From the NCBI GenBank assembly GCA_016215645.1, contig JACRIX010000084.1, forward strand, positions 101,525 through 165,524: a stretch of DNA of 64,000 nucleotides, in the 5' to 3' direction. The notes under the pieces were generated by a model. It was not told where the DNA came from, did not search any database, and saw nothing but the letters and a program-made list of their open reading frames with translations. This DNA is from Rhodocyclales bacterium. Its GTDB lineage: Bacteria > Pseudomonadota > Gammaproteobacteria > Burkholderiales > Rhodocyclaceae. Within the stretch, counting starts at the first letter, position 1. Each line of letters begins with the position of its first letter. Below are positions 25,612 through 34,836 of this stretch, piece by piece. Both the position numbers and the translations under genes were made by a program.

Positions 25612-26538
25612 TTACAAATCCGCCAGCACCTTGATGTGCGTGACGACGCTGCGCGCCAGCGCCGAGAGCACGTAGCCTCCCTCCAGCAGAGACACGATGC
25701 GCCCGCCGGAGTATTCGTTGGCGATCTGCTTGATCTGCTGCGTCACCCAGGCATAGTCGGATTCAACCAGGCCCAGCGAAGCCATGTCATCCTCATAGTG
25801 GGCATCGAAACCTGCGGAGATGAAGATCATTTCCGGCTTGAATTCACGCAGGCGCGGCATCCAGATATCGGCAACCACACCGCGGAAATCCTCGCCGCGG
25901 GTTCCCGCCGGCAGCGGCACGTTGCACATGTTGGATGCCGGATTTTCCGTACCGCAGTAGGGATAGAAGGGATGCTGGAATATTCCCGCCATCAGCACGC
26001 GCTCATCGCCGGCGAAGATTTCCTCCGTGCCATTGCCGTGATGCACATCGAAATCGATAATGGCCACCCGCGACAACCCCCAGGCGTCAAGTGCATGGCG
26101 CGCCGCGATCGCCACGTTGTTGAAGAAGCAGAAGCCCATGGCCTTTGCCCGCTCGGCATGATGGCCGGGGGGGCGGATCGCGCAAAACGCCGTCTGCGCC
26201 TCGCCGCGCATCACCAGGTCGGTGGCGTGGCACCCGGCCCCCGCCGAACGCAGCGCCGCTTGCAGCGTCCCCGGCGACATCGCGGTATCGGGATCGAGGT
26301 GCACGATGCCGTGCGCGGGGCTGCTGTTCTTCACGTGTTCGACATAGTCGCGCGGATGCACGCGCATCAACTGTGTCTCTTCGGCCAGCGGCGCATCGTG
26401 GAACTGCAGGTAAACGTCAAGGCCGGAAGCGATCAGGCGATCACTGATCGCACCGAGACGGTCAGGACATTCGGGATGGTGTGCGCCCATGTCGTGCTGC
26501 CAGCAGTCGCGATGGGTAATGAAGGCGGTAATGGTCAT
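25612..26538 (-). CDS. Histone deacetylase superfamily protein (AcuC/acetylpolyamine amidohydrolase-like)
   Basis: The start is the ATG at 26538 (MTITAFITHRDCWQHD), giving 308 residues. Upstream in-frame extension runs antisense through the MoxR gene and is not real. Signatures are ECPDRLGAI, IRPPGHHAERAKAMGFCFFNN (the catalytic HH pair), IIDFDVHHGNGTEEIF (zinc ligands Asp and His) and SAGFDAHYEDDMASLGL (third ligand Asp). It should deacetylate a lysine or polyamine substrate in the cytoplasm. It diverges from moxR with a 78-base gap. Confidence 0.92.
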   Translation of the reverse strand: MTITAFITHRDCWQHDMGAHHPECPDRLGAISDRLIASGLDVYLQFHDAPLAEETQLMRVHPRDYVEHVKNSSPAHGIVHLDPDTAMSPGTLQAALRSAGAGCHATDLVMRGEAQTAFCAIRPPGHHAERAKAMGFCFFNNVAIAARHALDAWGLSRVAIIDFDVHHGNGTEEIFAGDERVLMAGIFQHPFYPYCGTENPASNMCNVPLPAGTRGEDFRGVVADIWMPRLREFKPEMIFISAGFDAHYEDDMASLGLVESDYAWVTQQIKQIANEYSGGRIVSLLEGGYVLSALARSVVTHIKVLADL

Positions 26539-26616
26539 GACGTGGGTCTTGCCTGATGACTTACAATGTGGCGAAAAGCCTATTATCCAACAAAGTCCGC
26601 GCAAATCCCCGACCCC

Positions 26617-27537
26617 ATGCGACTCCCCGAACTCGACGCCGTCCTCGCCGACATCAACCGCATCATCCTCGGCAAGGAAAGGCCGATCCGCCTGGCGCTG
26701 GCCTGCCTGCTGGCACGCGGCCACCTGCTGATCGAGGACCTGCCCGGTGTCGGCAAGACCACGCTGGCCCATGTCCTGGCGAAGGTTCTCGGCCTGGAAT
26801 TCCAGCGTATTCAATTTACCAGCGACATGCTGCCGGCAGATATCCTCGGCGTCTCGATCTTCGATCGCGGCAGCGGCAGCTTCCATTTCCATCCGGGTCC
26901 GATCTTTACCCAGGTCGTCCTCGCCGACGAGATCAACCGCGCCACGCCGAAAGCCCAAAGCGCGCTGCTGGAAGCCATGGAGGAACGCCAGGTCACGGCC
27001 GAAGGCAAGACCCGGCCGCTTCCCGAGCCGTTTTTCGTCATCGCCACGCAAAACCCGGCGCACCAGATCGGCACCTTCCCGCTGCCGGAATCGCAGCTTG
27101 ACCGCTTCCTGCTGAAAATCGAGCTTGGCTATCCCGATCCCGCGGCGGAACGGGAGTTGCTGGCCGGGGCCGACCGGCAGAAGATGGTTGCCGAACTCGC
27201 GGCCCGCGTGACCCCGCAGCGCCTTGTCGAACTGCAGCAGGCAGTGCGCGAAATCCACGCCTCGCCGGCCCTGATCGACTACGTGCAGGCGCTGGCAGCA
27301 CATACGCGAACCGCGCCGCGCTGGCAAGCCGGCCTGTCGCCGCGAGCCTGCCTCGCCCTGCTTGCCGTGGCCCGCGCCTGGGCAATGCTGGACGGACGCA
27401 ACCATGTCTTGCCCGAGGACGTGCAGGCCGTCCTGCCCGGCGTCATCGCCCACCGCCTGCGTCCCGTCGACGACGTTGCCCACAGCGACCCGGAGGCCGT
27501 TGCCGCCGCCCTGATCGAGGCCGTGCCGCTGCCCTGA
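26617..27537 (+). CDS. MoxR family AAA+ ATPase
   Basis: The 306-residue protein has Walker A LPGVGKTT (42-49), Walker B VVLADEINRA (100-109), a sensor-1 ATQNPAHQ and an arginine-finger/lid domain with LSPRACLALLAVARAWA. MoxR ATPases act as chaperones that assemble or activate partner complexes, here almost certainly with the DUF58 and transglutaminase-like proteins encoded directly downstream. The start ATG at 26617 is the first sensible one; only 2 bases separate this gene from the DUF58 gene. Confidence 0.93.
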   Translation: MRLPELDAVLADINRIILGKERPIRLALACLLARGHLLIEDLPGVGKTTLAHVLAKVLGLEFQRIQFTSDMLPADILGVSIFDRGSGSFHFHPGPIFTQVVLADEINRATPKAQSALLEAMEERQVTAEGKTRPLPEPFFVIATQNPAHQIGTFPLPESQLDRFLLKIELGYPDPAAERELLAGADRQKMVAELAARVTPQRLVELQQAVREIHASPALIDYVQALAAHTRTAPRWQAGLSPRACLALLAVARAWAMLDGRNHVLPEDVQAVLPGVIAHRLRPVDDVAHSDPEAVAAALIEAVPLP

Positions 27538-27539
27538 AA

Positions 27540-28520
27540 ATGTTCGCGACGCTGCGCCACCGCCTCCATGAATCCTTCGTGCGCTGGGCGGTGCCGGTGC
27601 GGGCACCGGAGGCATCACCCATCATCCTCACGCAGCGCCGCGTGTATGTGCTGCCGACGCTCGCCGGGCTGAGCTACGGCACCGCGCTGATCGTGATCCT
27701 GCTCGGCGCGATGAACTACAACCTGAGCCTGGGGCACGCGCTGGTGTTCCTGCTTGCCGGTCTCGGCGTCGTCACCATCCTGCATACCTTCCGCAACATG
27801 GCGCTGATCGCGATCAGCCCCGGCCGCTGCGAACCGGTGTTTTCCGGCGGCATCGCCCAGTTCGCCGTGGTACTGGAAAATCAGCGGGCCGATGCGCGCA
27901 CCAGCCTGCGCGTCTTCATCGGCGACGGCGATCCGGTCGAAATCGACATCGGCGCCCAGGCCAGCACGATTGCCCTGCTGCCGCTCCATGCCCCACGGCG
28001 TGGCTGGATGCGCGTGCCGCGGATCACCATCGAGACCACCTGGCCCCTGGGCCTGGTGCGTGCCTGGAGCTATGTCGTTCCCGACCTGAATTGCCTGATC
28101 TATCCGGCTCCCGCCGCCAAGGCACCGCCCTTGCCCTGGAGCGGCGATACCTCGCGCGGCAGCTCCCGCGATGGGCGGGGCGCCGACGATTTTTCCGGCA
28201 TGCGCGATCATCAGCCGGCGGATTCGCCACGCCATGTTGCCTGGAAAGCCGTAGCACGGCAGCAGGACGGGCCGTTGCTGACCAAGCTCTTCTCGGGCGC
28301 TGCCGCGCAGCAGGTCTGGCTGGAGTGGAACGAGTTGCCGGAGTCCATGGACACCGAGCAACGCCTGTCGATACTCACGCGCTGGATGCTGGACGCCGAC
28401 GCTGCCGGCCATGCCTGGGGACTGCGCATCCCCGGCCTGCGCCTTGCTCCCGACAATGGCACCATGCAACTGACCACCGGCCTGCGCGCCCTGGCCCTGT
28501 ACCCGGATGGCACGCGCTAA
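27540..28520 (+). CDS. DUF58 domain-containing membrane protein
   Basis: The 326-residue protein has two adjacent hydrophobic segments near residues 35-80 (a hairpin with GAMNYNLSLGHALVFLLAGLG split by a short loop). A beta-rich domain follows, then the DUF58 signature DDFSGMRDHQPADSPRHVAWKAVARQ. The signature normally precedes a von Willebrand A-like fold in longer members; this copy is short. It is the canonical partner of MoxR ATPases. The next gene begins 14 bases before its stop, showing coupling. Confidence 0.88.
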   Translation: MFATLRHRLHESFVRWAVPVRAPEASPIILTQRRVYVLPTLAGLSYGTALIVILLGAMNYNLSLGHALVFLLAGLGVVTILHTFRNMALIAISPGRCEPVFSGGIAQFAVVLENQRADARTSLRVFIGDGDPVEIDIGAQASTIALLPLHAPRRGWMRVPRITIETTWPLGLVRAWSYVVPDLNCLIYPAPAAKAPPLPWSGDTSRGSSRDGRGADDFSGMRDHQPADSPRHVAWKAVARQQDGPLLTKLFSGAAAQQVWLEWNELPESMDTEQRLSILTRWMLDADAAGHAWGLRIPGLRLAPDNGTMQLTTGLRALALYPDGTR

Positions 28521-30459
28521 TCGCCCCGTCAGCCGGCGTCAGGCCTGGTGGCTGCTGGCCGGGGCATTGGCCGCGTTCCTTCCCCTGACCCAGCAGGTCC
28601 CGCTCTGGCTTGCCCTCGCCGCGGGTGCCGCCTTCGCCTGGCGTGCCGCGCTGACCTGGCGCCAGTGGCACTTGCCGCCAAAATGGCTGCTGGTCCTGCT
28701 GGTCATCGCCGGCACCGTCGGTGTGTTCATGCAGTACCGGAGCATCATCGGCCGCACGCCGGGGATCGCCCTGCTGGTGGTCTTTCTCGCGCTCAAACTG
28801 CTCGAACTGCGTGCCGCGCGCGACGCCATCGTCACGGCGCTGCTGTGCTACTTCCTGGTACTGGGACAGTTCCTGTTCACCCAGACCATACCGACGGCCC
28901 TGCTCTCCTGCGTTACCGTCCTGATCACCACCGCGACGATGCTGGCGGCCAGCGACGACCGTCCGGCACCACAAATGCAGTTGCGGCGGGCGGCCCTGAT
29001 GTTGGCCCAGGCCATGCCTTTCATGCTGTTGCTGTTCGTGCTCTTTCCCCGGGTCCAGGGGCCGCTCTGGGGCCTGCCGCAGGACCGCTACACGGCGACG
29101 TCCGGCATCTCCGAAACCATGTCTCCGGGTTCGATTGCCCAGCTTTCCCAATCCGATGCGATCGCTTTTCGCGTCGACTTCAAGGGCAAGGTCCCACCGC
29201 AATCGCAACTCTATTGGCGTGGCCCGGTGATGCCCGCGTTCGATGGGCGTACCTGGTCGATACGACAGACCCTGGGGGCCTATCCGGACGTACCCTATCC
29301 CGTCAGCGGGCCTGCCATCGAGTACGACCTGACCCTGGAACCGAACGGCAAGTTCTGGCTCTTCTCGCTGGAAATGCCGGGGAACCTGCCGCCGGACAGC
29401 GCGCTTACCAGTGACTACCAGCCGATCTCGCGCCAGATCGTGCGCAACCGCACGCGCTACGCCCAACGCGCCTTCCCCGAGACCAACGCCGGCATCAACG
29501 AATCTCGCGCCATGCTGCGCGATGCGCTGGCCCTGCCCAGCGGCGGCAATCCACGCACCCGCGCCCTCGGCGCCGAATGGCGCATACGCCACGGCGAGGA
29601 CGACGCGGCCATCCTCGTCACTGCCCAGGACTTCTTCAACCGCCAGTTGCTGATTTACACGCTCAACCCACCACTGCTCGGTCCGGATCTGATCGACGAA
29701 TTCCTCTTCGATTCCAAACGCGGCTTCTGCGAGCACTTCGCCGCCGCCTTCGTTTATGCGCTACGCGCCGCGGGCGTTCCGGCGCGGGTCGTGGCCGGCT
29801 ACCAGGGCGGAGAGGTCAATCCCGTCGATGGCTACCTGGTGGTGCGGCAATACGACGCCCACGCCTGGACCGAAGCCTGGATCGCGGGGCGTGGCTGGGT
29901 GCGCATCGATCCGACAGCGATTTCCGCACCCAGCCGCATCAATACCAATCTGGCTGCCGCGGTGCCCTCCGGCGAGGAGCTGCCTTTCCTCGCCCGTACC
30001 GATCTGACATGGATCCGTGATCTGCGCTATCGCCTCGACGCCGTCACCAACGGCTGGAATCAATGGGTGCTGGGTTACAACCCGCAGAAGCAGCGCGATT
30101 TTCTTGCCGGCCTGGGCCTTGGCGAACCCGATTGGCGCAGCATGACCGCGGCGCTTGCGGTGCTGTGCGGCGTCGTGCTGCTGGGCCTGACCGCCTGGAC
30201 CCTGCGCAACCGCCGGCGCGTTGATCCCGCCTTCGCGGCTTGGCGGCGCTTTACCGGCCGCCTCGCCGCGCATGGCGTCGTCTGGCACAGCTGGGAAGGT
30301 CCGCATGCCTTCGCCGAGCGTGCCGCCGCCGGGATCCCGACCCATGCGTCCGACATTCGCGAAATTGCCGCACAGTATGCGCGACTGCGCTACGCCCCCC
30401 TGCCGGAAGATGGTGACCTCGAGCGCCTGCGCGAACGGATTGCGGGTTTCCGGCCGTGA
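28507..30459 (+). CDS. DUF3488/transglutaminase-like membrane protein (TgpA type)
   Basis: The 650-residue protein has five or six hydrophobic helices in the first 190 residues (DUF3488), then a large periplasmic region with a transglutaminase-like core. The core holds the catalytic Cys in RGFCEHFAAAFVYALRAAG (about C408), the His in YDAHAWTEAW, and Asp in GWVRIDPTA. One TM helix near residue 550 is followed by a cytoplasmic tail (DUF4129-like, FAAWRRFTGRLA). In Pseudomonas TgpA is essential and linked to the cell envelope. It overlaps both neighbours (14 bases with the DUF58 gene, 4 bases with mltB). Confidence 0.9.
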   Translation: MARANRPVSRRQAWWLLAGALAAFLPLTQQVPLWLALAAGAAFAWRAALTWRQWHLPPKWLLVLLVIAGTVGVFMQYRSIIGRTPGIALLVVFLALKLLELRAARDAIVTALLCYFLVLGQFLFTQTIPTALLSCVTVLITTATMLAASDDRPAPQMQLRRAALMLAQAMPFMLLLFVLFPRVQGPLWGLPQDRYTATSGISETMSPGSIAQLSQSDAIAFRVDFKGKVPPQSQLYWRGPVMPAFDGRTWSIRQTLGAYPDVPYPVSGPAIEYDLTLEPNGKFWLFSLEMPGNLPPDSALTSDYQPISRQIVRNRTRYAQRAFPETNAGINESRAMLRDALALPSGGNPRTRALGAEWRIRHGEDDAAILVTAQDFFNRQLLIYTLNPPLLGPDLIDEFLFDSKRGFCEHFAAAFVYALRAAGVPARVVAGYQGGEVNPVDGYLVVRQYDAHAWTEAWIAGRGWVRIDPTAISAPSRINTNLAAAVPSGEELPFLARTDLTWIRDLRYRLDAVTNGWNQWVLGYNPQKQRDFLAGLGLGEPDWRSMTAALAVLCGVVLLGLTAWTLRNRRRVDPAFAAWRRFTGRLAAHGVVWHSWEGPHAFAERAAAGIPTHASDIREIAAQYARLRYAPLPEDGDLERLRERIAGFRP

Positions 30460-31466
30460 AGCGATTGCTGCTGCTGGTCACGCTGGCTTGCACGCTGCCC
30501 GCGCAGGCCGCCAGCTACGCCAGCCGCGACGATGTCAGGCAGTTCATCGACGACATGGCCGAGCGCCATGGCATGGACACGCTGGCACTGACCGGACTGT
30601 TCCGCAAAACGCCGCACCTGCCCCGCGTGATCAGGGCCATCATGCCGCCAAAGGATCCCGGAATTCGTTCCTGGCGAGCCTACCGCGCGCGCTTCGTCGA
30701 ACCAAGGCGGATCATCGCCGGGCATCGCTTCATGCAGGCACACGCGGCAAAACTTGGCGAAGCCGAGGCGCGCTTCGGCGTTCCGAAGGAAATCATTGCC
30801 GCCATCATCGGTATCGAAACCATTTACGGCAGGCACACCGGACGCTACGGCACCTTTGCCGCGCTGACCACGCTGGCTTTCGACTATCCGCCGCGGGCCG
30901 TGCTGTTCCGCCGCGAACTCGAGGAACTGCTGTTGCTGGCGCGGGATGAAAAGCGCAGCCCGCTGGACTACCGCGGTTCCTATGCCGGCGCGCTGGGGCT
31001 GCCACAATTCCTGCCCTCGTCGCTGCGTCGCTATGGCACCGACTTCGATGGCGACGGCCACGTCGATCTCTCCGCCAGCGTCGCCGACGCCATCGGCAGT
31101 GTCGCCAACTTCCTTGCCGGGCACGGCTGGGAGAAGGACAGCCCGATTGCGATTGCCGTCACTGTCGGCGGCGACAACATCCAGGCGCTGGTCGATGAAG
31201 GCATCGCGCCACGGCGCTCGCCGCGCGAATGGATCGCCGCTGGCACGAGTCTCGCAAGAGTCGGCGCTGGCGACACGGCGATTTCAGGTGTCGGCGACGA
31301 CTTCCCTGATCGTCCGGCCGCACTGATCGATCTGGTGACCCCGAACTCCGCAACCGAATATCGCGTCGGCTACGGCAACTTCTTCGTCATCACTCGCTAC
31401 AACCGCAGCAGCTTCTACGCTTCGGCGGTGATGGACCTCGCCGCCGAACTGCGCGAGTCACAGTAG
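30456..31466 (+). CDS. mltB: Lytic murein transglycosylase B
   Basis: The 336-residue exported protein (signal peptide to about residue 18, no lipobox) cleaves the glycan backbone of peptidoglycan with formation of 1,6-anhydro ends. The catalytic Glu is E121 in [30 protein letters not shown] and [11 protein letters not shown] are family motifs. The GTG start overlaps the TgpA-like stop, placing a peptidoglycan enzyme in the MoxR operon. Residues about 267-277 are encoded by an exact copy of the dispersed 24-bp motif and sit in a loop that seems longer than in E. coli MltB. The 3' end overlaps rpoS tail to tail by 9 bases. Confidence 0.93.
   Translation: MKRLLLLVTLACTLPAQAASYASRDDVRQFIDDMAERHGMDTLALTGLFRKTPHLPRVIRAIMPPKDPGIRSWRAYRARFVEPRRIIAGHRFMQAHAAKLGEAEARFGVPKEIIAAIIGIETIYGRHTGRYGTFAALTTLAFDYPPRAVLFRRELEELLLLARDEKRSPLDYRGSYAGALGLPQFLPSSLRRYGTDFDGDGHVDLSASVADAIGSVANFLAGHGWEKDSPIAIAVTVGGDNIQALVDEGIAPRRSPREWIAAGTSLARVGAGDTAISGVGDDFPDRPAALIDLVTPNSATEYRVGYGNFFVITRYNRSSFYASAVMDLAAELRESQ
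31259..31282 (+). repeat. Dispersed 24-bp motif, copy B (exact, inside mltB)
   Basis: AGTCGGCGC, 7 bases, ACGGCGAT, flanked by AG and TTC. It is read in frame as [10 protein letters not shown] within the lytic transglycosylase. Confidence 0.75.
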
Positions 31467-32372
31467 CGATTCCGACGACAGGCCTTCCTGCGCAATGCGC
31501 TTGCGCAGTTTGGAGAGCGCTTCCATCTGGATCTGTCGCACGCGTTCGCGGGTAAGTCCCATGTCCCTGGCGATCAGCTCCAGTGTCGTCACTTCATGCC
31601 CGCCGAGGCCGTAGCGACGCTCGATGACCAGCCGCTGGCGCTCGGTAAGCTGAGCGACCCACTCCGCAACCATGACTTCGGACTCGTGTTGCGCGATCTG
31701 GGCCGACGGGTCGGCGATCGATTCGTCGGCCAGCGCATCGGACATCGAAAGTTCCGGATCGATGTCCAGCGGCGAGTCGAGAGAAGCCGAGCGCTCGTTG
31801 AGCAACAGCAGGCGGCGGACTTCCTCGACCGGGCGATCGAGCAGGTGCGCCACATCCTCCAGCATCGTGCCTGGTGATTCGGTATTCGAACCCCGTTGCC
31901 GGTCAAGCTCGCGCAAGGCGCGCAATACGATATTGAGCTCCTTGATCACGTAGACCGGCAGGCGCACGGTGCGCGACTGATTCATGATCGCGCGTTCCAT
32001 GTTCTGGCGGATCCACCAGGTGGCGTAGGTGGAAAAGCGGAAGCCACGCTCCGGATCGAATTTTTCCAACGCATGGATCAGACCCAGATTGCCTTCCTCG
32101 ATCAGGTCGTCGAGCGGCAGCCCGCGATGCAGGTAGTGCCGGGCAATGCTGACCACCAGTCGCAGGTTGGCCTCGATCATGTGCTGACGAGCAGCAAAGT
32201 CGCCACCATGGGCAGCACGCGCCAGCCTGACTTCCTCGGCCGCCGTCAACAGCGGCGTGACGCCGATCTCGTGCAGGTAAACCTGGGTGATGTCTTCAAT
32301 GAAACCCGAATCTTCGGTGCCATGGGCGCCATCGACTTGTTCGCCTCTCCCGGTCAAGGCGTCATCACTCAT
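31458..32372 (-). CDS. rpoS: RNA polymerase sigma factor RpoS
   Basis: The start at 32372 ([12 protein letters not shown]) gives 304 residues; longer in-frame extension overlaps nlpD without a start signal. Region 1.2 begins at [18 protein letters not shown]. Region 2 has [49 protein letters not shown] split over 2.2-2.4, and [12 protein letters not shown]. Region 4 has the helix-turn-helix [21 protein letters not shown]. Position after nlpD and this motif set identify the general-stress and stationary-phase sigma factor rather than RpoD. In other proteobacteria its promoter lies inside nlpD; no promoter is visible in the 4-base gap. Confidence 0.95.
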   Translation of the reverse strand: MSDDALTGRGEQVDGAHGTEDSGFIEDITQVYLHEIGVTPLLTAAEEVRLARAAHGGDFAARQHMIEANLRLVVSIARHYLHRGLPLDDLIEEGNLGLIHALEKFDPERGFRFSTYATWWIRQNMERAIMNQSRTVRLPVYVIKELNIVLRALRELDRQRGSNTESPGTMLEDVAHLLDRPVEEVRRLLLLNERSASLDSPLDIDPELSMSDALADESIADPSAQIAQHESEVMVAEWVAQLTERQRLVIERRYGLGGHEVTTLELIARDMGLTRERVRQIQMEALSKLRKRIAQEGLSSESLL

Positions 32373-32376
32373 GGCA

Positions 32377-33279
32377 TCAGCGCGGCGGCAGGAACTTCTG
32401 CGGATCGCCCGGCTTGCCCTGGCGACGGATCTCGAAATGCAGTCGCGGGGTATCGGCATCGCTGCTGCCGATCTCGGCGATCTTCTGCCCCTTGGCCACC
32501 GTGTCCTTTTCCTTCACCAGCAGTTTGCTGTTGTGGGCATACACCGAGAGCAGATTGGCGTTGTGGCGCAGCACGACCAGGTTGCCGTAGCCGCGCAGGC
32601 CCGTACCGGAATAGGACACAACGCCGCCCGCGGCCGCCACGACCGGATCGCCGACCTTGCCGGCAATGTCAATGCCCTTGCTGCCCCCCTCCGCATACGT
32701 TGCCAACAGTTTGCCATTTGCCGGCCACATCCAATCCAGCTCGTCGCCGGTCGCCACCGGCGTGTCGGCGGGCCTTTCGGCGACAGCGGCCGGCGTGCCC
32801 TCGGCCGCCTTGGCCACCGGCTCACCCTGGCGCGCCTTGGCCAGGGATTGCTCGGACCAGGGCTGCTTGCCGCCTTTGGGTTCGCGCTTGTAGGTCTCGG
32901 TATTCGCGCCGGACGTCGCCTTGATCTCGACCGGACCGCCGGAACTCACCGGTTTTGCCACCGCCACCGGCGCAGCGCCTTCCGGAGGGACCACGCGAAG
33001 TTGCTGTCCGATCTTGATCAGATTGGGATTGTCGAGATAGTTCCAGGCCGCGACATCCTTGTAGTCCTGGCCGTGGTCGAGCGAGATGCTGTAAAGCGTA
33101 TCGCCCTTCTTCACCGTGTAGAAACCGATCCTGTCGGCTGCGACAGGCGTGGCGACCGGCGCCTTGGCCTCGGGCGCAACACTGCCGCCGCGATCCACCA
33201 CCGGCGCCGGGCCGTGACTGGCACAGCCGCCGAAGATGGCGGTGAGAATGGCGAGTGCGATCAGGCGATTGGCGATCAT
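32377..33279 (-). CDS. nlpD: NlpD-like lipoprotein, LysM plus degenerate M23 domain
   Basis: The 300-residue lipoprotein (lipobox FGGC, Cys about 19) has a LysM peptidoglycan-binding domain ([20 protein letters not shown]) and a C-terminal LytM/M23 domain. The zinc-binding H-x-x-x-D of active M23 enzymes is replaced ([10 protein letters not shown] has no His) and the H-x-H is replaced by YAHNS. It should therefore be non-catalytic and act, like NlpD/EnvC, as an activator of cell-division amidases. Its ATG overlaps the pcm stop (ATGA) and rpoS follows by 4 bases. Confidence 0.93.
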   Translation of the reverse strand: MIANRLIALAILTAIFGGCASHGPAPVVDRGGSVAPEAKAPVATPVAADRIGFYTVKKGDTLYSISLDHGQDYKDVAAWNYLDNPNLIKIGQQLRVVPPEGAAPVAVAKPVSSGGPVEIKATSGANTETYKREPKGGKQPWSEQSLAKARQGEPVAKAAEGTPAAVAERPADTPVATGDELDWMWPANGKLLATYAEGGSKGIDIAGKVGDPVVAAAGGVVSYSGTGLRGYGNLVVLRHNANLLSVYAHNSKLLVKEKDTVAKGQKIAEIGSSDADTPRLHFEIRRQGKPGDPQKFLPPR

Positions 33280-33935
33280 TCCACCCCCGGCAGCAATGGC
33301 ACGAAACGCACGGCGTCGAATCGTGTCTCGGTAAATCCCTTTTCGCCGCGCTCGATCAGGCTGATCACCTGCTCGGAACTGCCCAGCGGCATCACCAGAC
33401 GCCCGCCCGGTGCCAGCTGGGCAAGCAGCGACTGCGGCACCGCCGACGCCGCAGCGGCGAGGATGATGGTATCAAAGGGCGCAGCCTCCGGCAGACCGAG
33501 ATTTCCGTCGGCATGTTTCAGGCGCACATGCGAGAGCTTGATCTGGCGCAGATTGTCGCGCGCGCGCGCCAGCAATTGAGCGATGCGCTCGACGGCAAAC
33601 ACCTGCTTCGACAGCACGCCGAGAATGGCGGCCTGGTAACCGCAGCCGGCACCGATCTCCAGCGTCTTGCCGAGATCGCGACCGGCGATCAGGATTTCGA
33701 TCATGCGCGCAACCACGAAGGGCTGCGAGATGGTCTGGCCAAAGCCCAGGGGCAGCGCCGTATCCTCGTAAGCGCGCTGCGCCAGCGCCGGTTCAAGGAA
33801 GATGTGGCGCGGCACCACGCCAATGGCATGGAGCACGCGCGGGTCCTTGATGCCCTGACTGCGCAGGCGCTCGACCATGCGTGCGCGGGTACGCGCCGAG
33901 GTCATGCCGATCCCGGCCAGGGTCGCCGAATTCAT
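33276..33935 (-). CDS. pcm: Protein-L-isoaspartate O-methyltransferase
   Basis: The start at 33935 overlaps the surE stop as ATGA, giving 219 residues. Motifs are [31 protein letters not shown] (substrate loop, ALPIGxGQTISQP type), [14 protein letters not shown] (SAM motif I), VFAVERI (post I) and [12 protein letters not shown] (motif III). It methylates isoaspartyl residues to start repair of aged proteins, in keeping with a stationary-phase operon with rpoS. The standard family length is met. Confidence 0.96.
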   Translation of the reverse strand: MNSATLAGIGMTSARTRARMVERLRSQGIKDPRVLHAIGVVPRHIFLEPALAQRAYEDTALPLGFGQTISQPFVVARMIEILIAGRDLGKTLEIGAGCGYQAAILGVLSKQVFAVERIAQLLARARDNLRQIKLSHVRLKHADGNLGLPEAAPFDTIILAAAASAVPQSLLAQLAPGGRLVMPLGSSEQVISLIERGEKGFTETRFDAVRFVPLLPGVE

Positions 33936-34681
33936 GCGATTTTGCCCAGCCAGTTGCGAACCTGGCCCAGTTGCGCGCCGTGGGTCAGGTCGATCTGCAA
34001 GGGCGTCACCGATACCCAGCCGTGCTCCACGGCATGGAAGTCGGTACCTTCGCCGGCATCCGCGGCGGGACCGGCCGGCCCGATCCAATAGAGCGTTTCG
34101 CCGCGCGGGCTGAGCGACTTCACCGCCGGCTCGGCCTTGTGCCGACGTCCCAGGCGCGTGACCTGGACGCCGTGCAGTTGGTCATAGGGCACATCCGGCA
34201 CATTGACGTTCAGCAGCACTGGCTCGGTGAAGGGCGTGCGGGTGAAGCGCTGTACCAGTTCGCGCGCCACGCGGCCTGCGGTCTCGAAATGCTTTCCGGC
34301 GAAACTCGCCAGCGACACCGCTATCGCCGGCACGCCGAGCAGGTAGCCCTCGGTGGCCGCCGCGACGGTTCCCGAATAGATCGTGTCATCGCCCATGTTG
34401 GCGCCGAGATTGATGCCCGACACCACCATGTCGGGCTGCGGTTCCAGCAGTCCGGTCACCGCCAGATGCACACAGTCGGTAGGGGTGCCACTGACATACA
34501 TGAAGCCGTTGGCCGCCTTGTTCAGATGCAAGGGCAAATCCAGGGTCAGGGAATTGCTGGCACCGCTGCGATTGCGTTCCGGGGCAACGACAATGATCTC
34601 GGCGAGATCGCCAAGGCTGGCGGCAAGCTGGGCGAGCCCCGGCGCGAGATAGCCGTCGTCATTGCTGAGCAGGATGCGCAT
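33932..34681 (-). CDS. surE: 5'/3'-nucleotidase SurE
   Basis: The 249-residue phosphatase starts [15 protein letters not shown], with the metal-binding D8-D9 pair, followed by [25 protein letters not shown] and [26 protein letters not shown], all hallmark SurE motifs. It hydrolyses nucleoside monophosphates and short polyphosphates and supports survival in stationary phase. It is the first gene of the surE-pcm-nlpD-rpoS operon, diverging from the GNAT-like gene at 34837 with a 155-base gap. Confidence 0.97.
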   Translation of the reverse strand: MRILLSNDDGYLAPGLAQLAASLGDLAEIIVVAPERNRSGASNSLTLDLPLHLNKAANGFMYVSGTPTDCVHLAVTGLLEPQPDMVVSGINLGANMGDDTIYSGTVAAATEGYLLGVPAIAVSLASFAGKHFETAGRVARELVQRFTRTPFTEPVLLNVNVPDVPYDQLHGVQVTRLGRRHKAEPAVKSLSPRGETLYWIGPAGPAADAGEGTDFHAVEHGWVSVTPLQIDLTHGAQLGQVRNWLGKIA

Positions 34682-34836
34682 GGGGTCTGTGGCGGAAGCG
34701 GGGAAATTCAGTGGGCCATTTTAGCTGATCCCCCCTCGCCTGAAGATCGGAATAGAGCAATCCCATAGCCCCGGCGGGCCGATTCGGCAGGCCACATCGC
34801 GCGTCGAACAGTCGCCAGCAGGTAGGATGGGGCTCC

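Noticed and set aside
25612..27618. A 668-residue reading frame extending the deacetylase gene through the MoxR gene
   Set aside because: The extra N-terminal part is antisense to moxR, is compositionally odd and lacks a start signal; the HDAC fold begins at 26538.
28375..29736. Long minus-strand reading frame opposite the TgpA-like gene
   Set aside because: It is an antisense shadow of a GC-rich gene, rich in Gln, Gly and Arg, without domain motifs.
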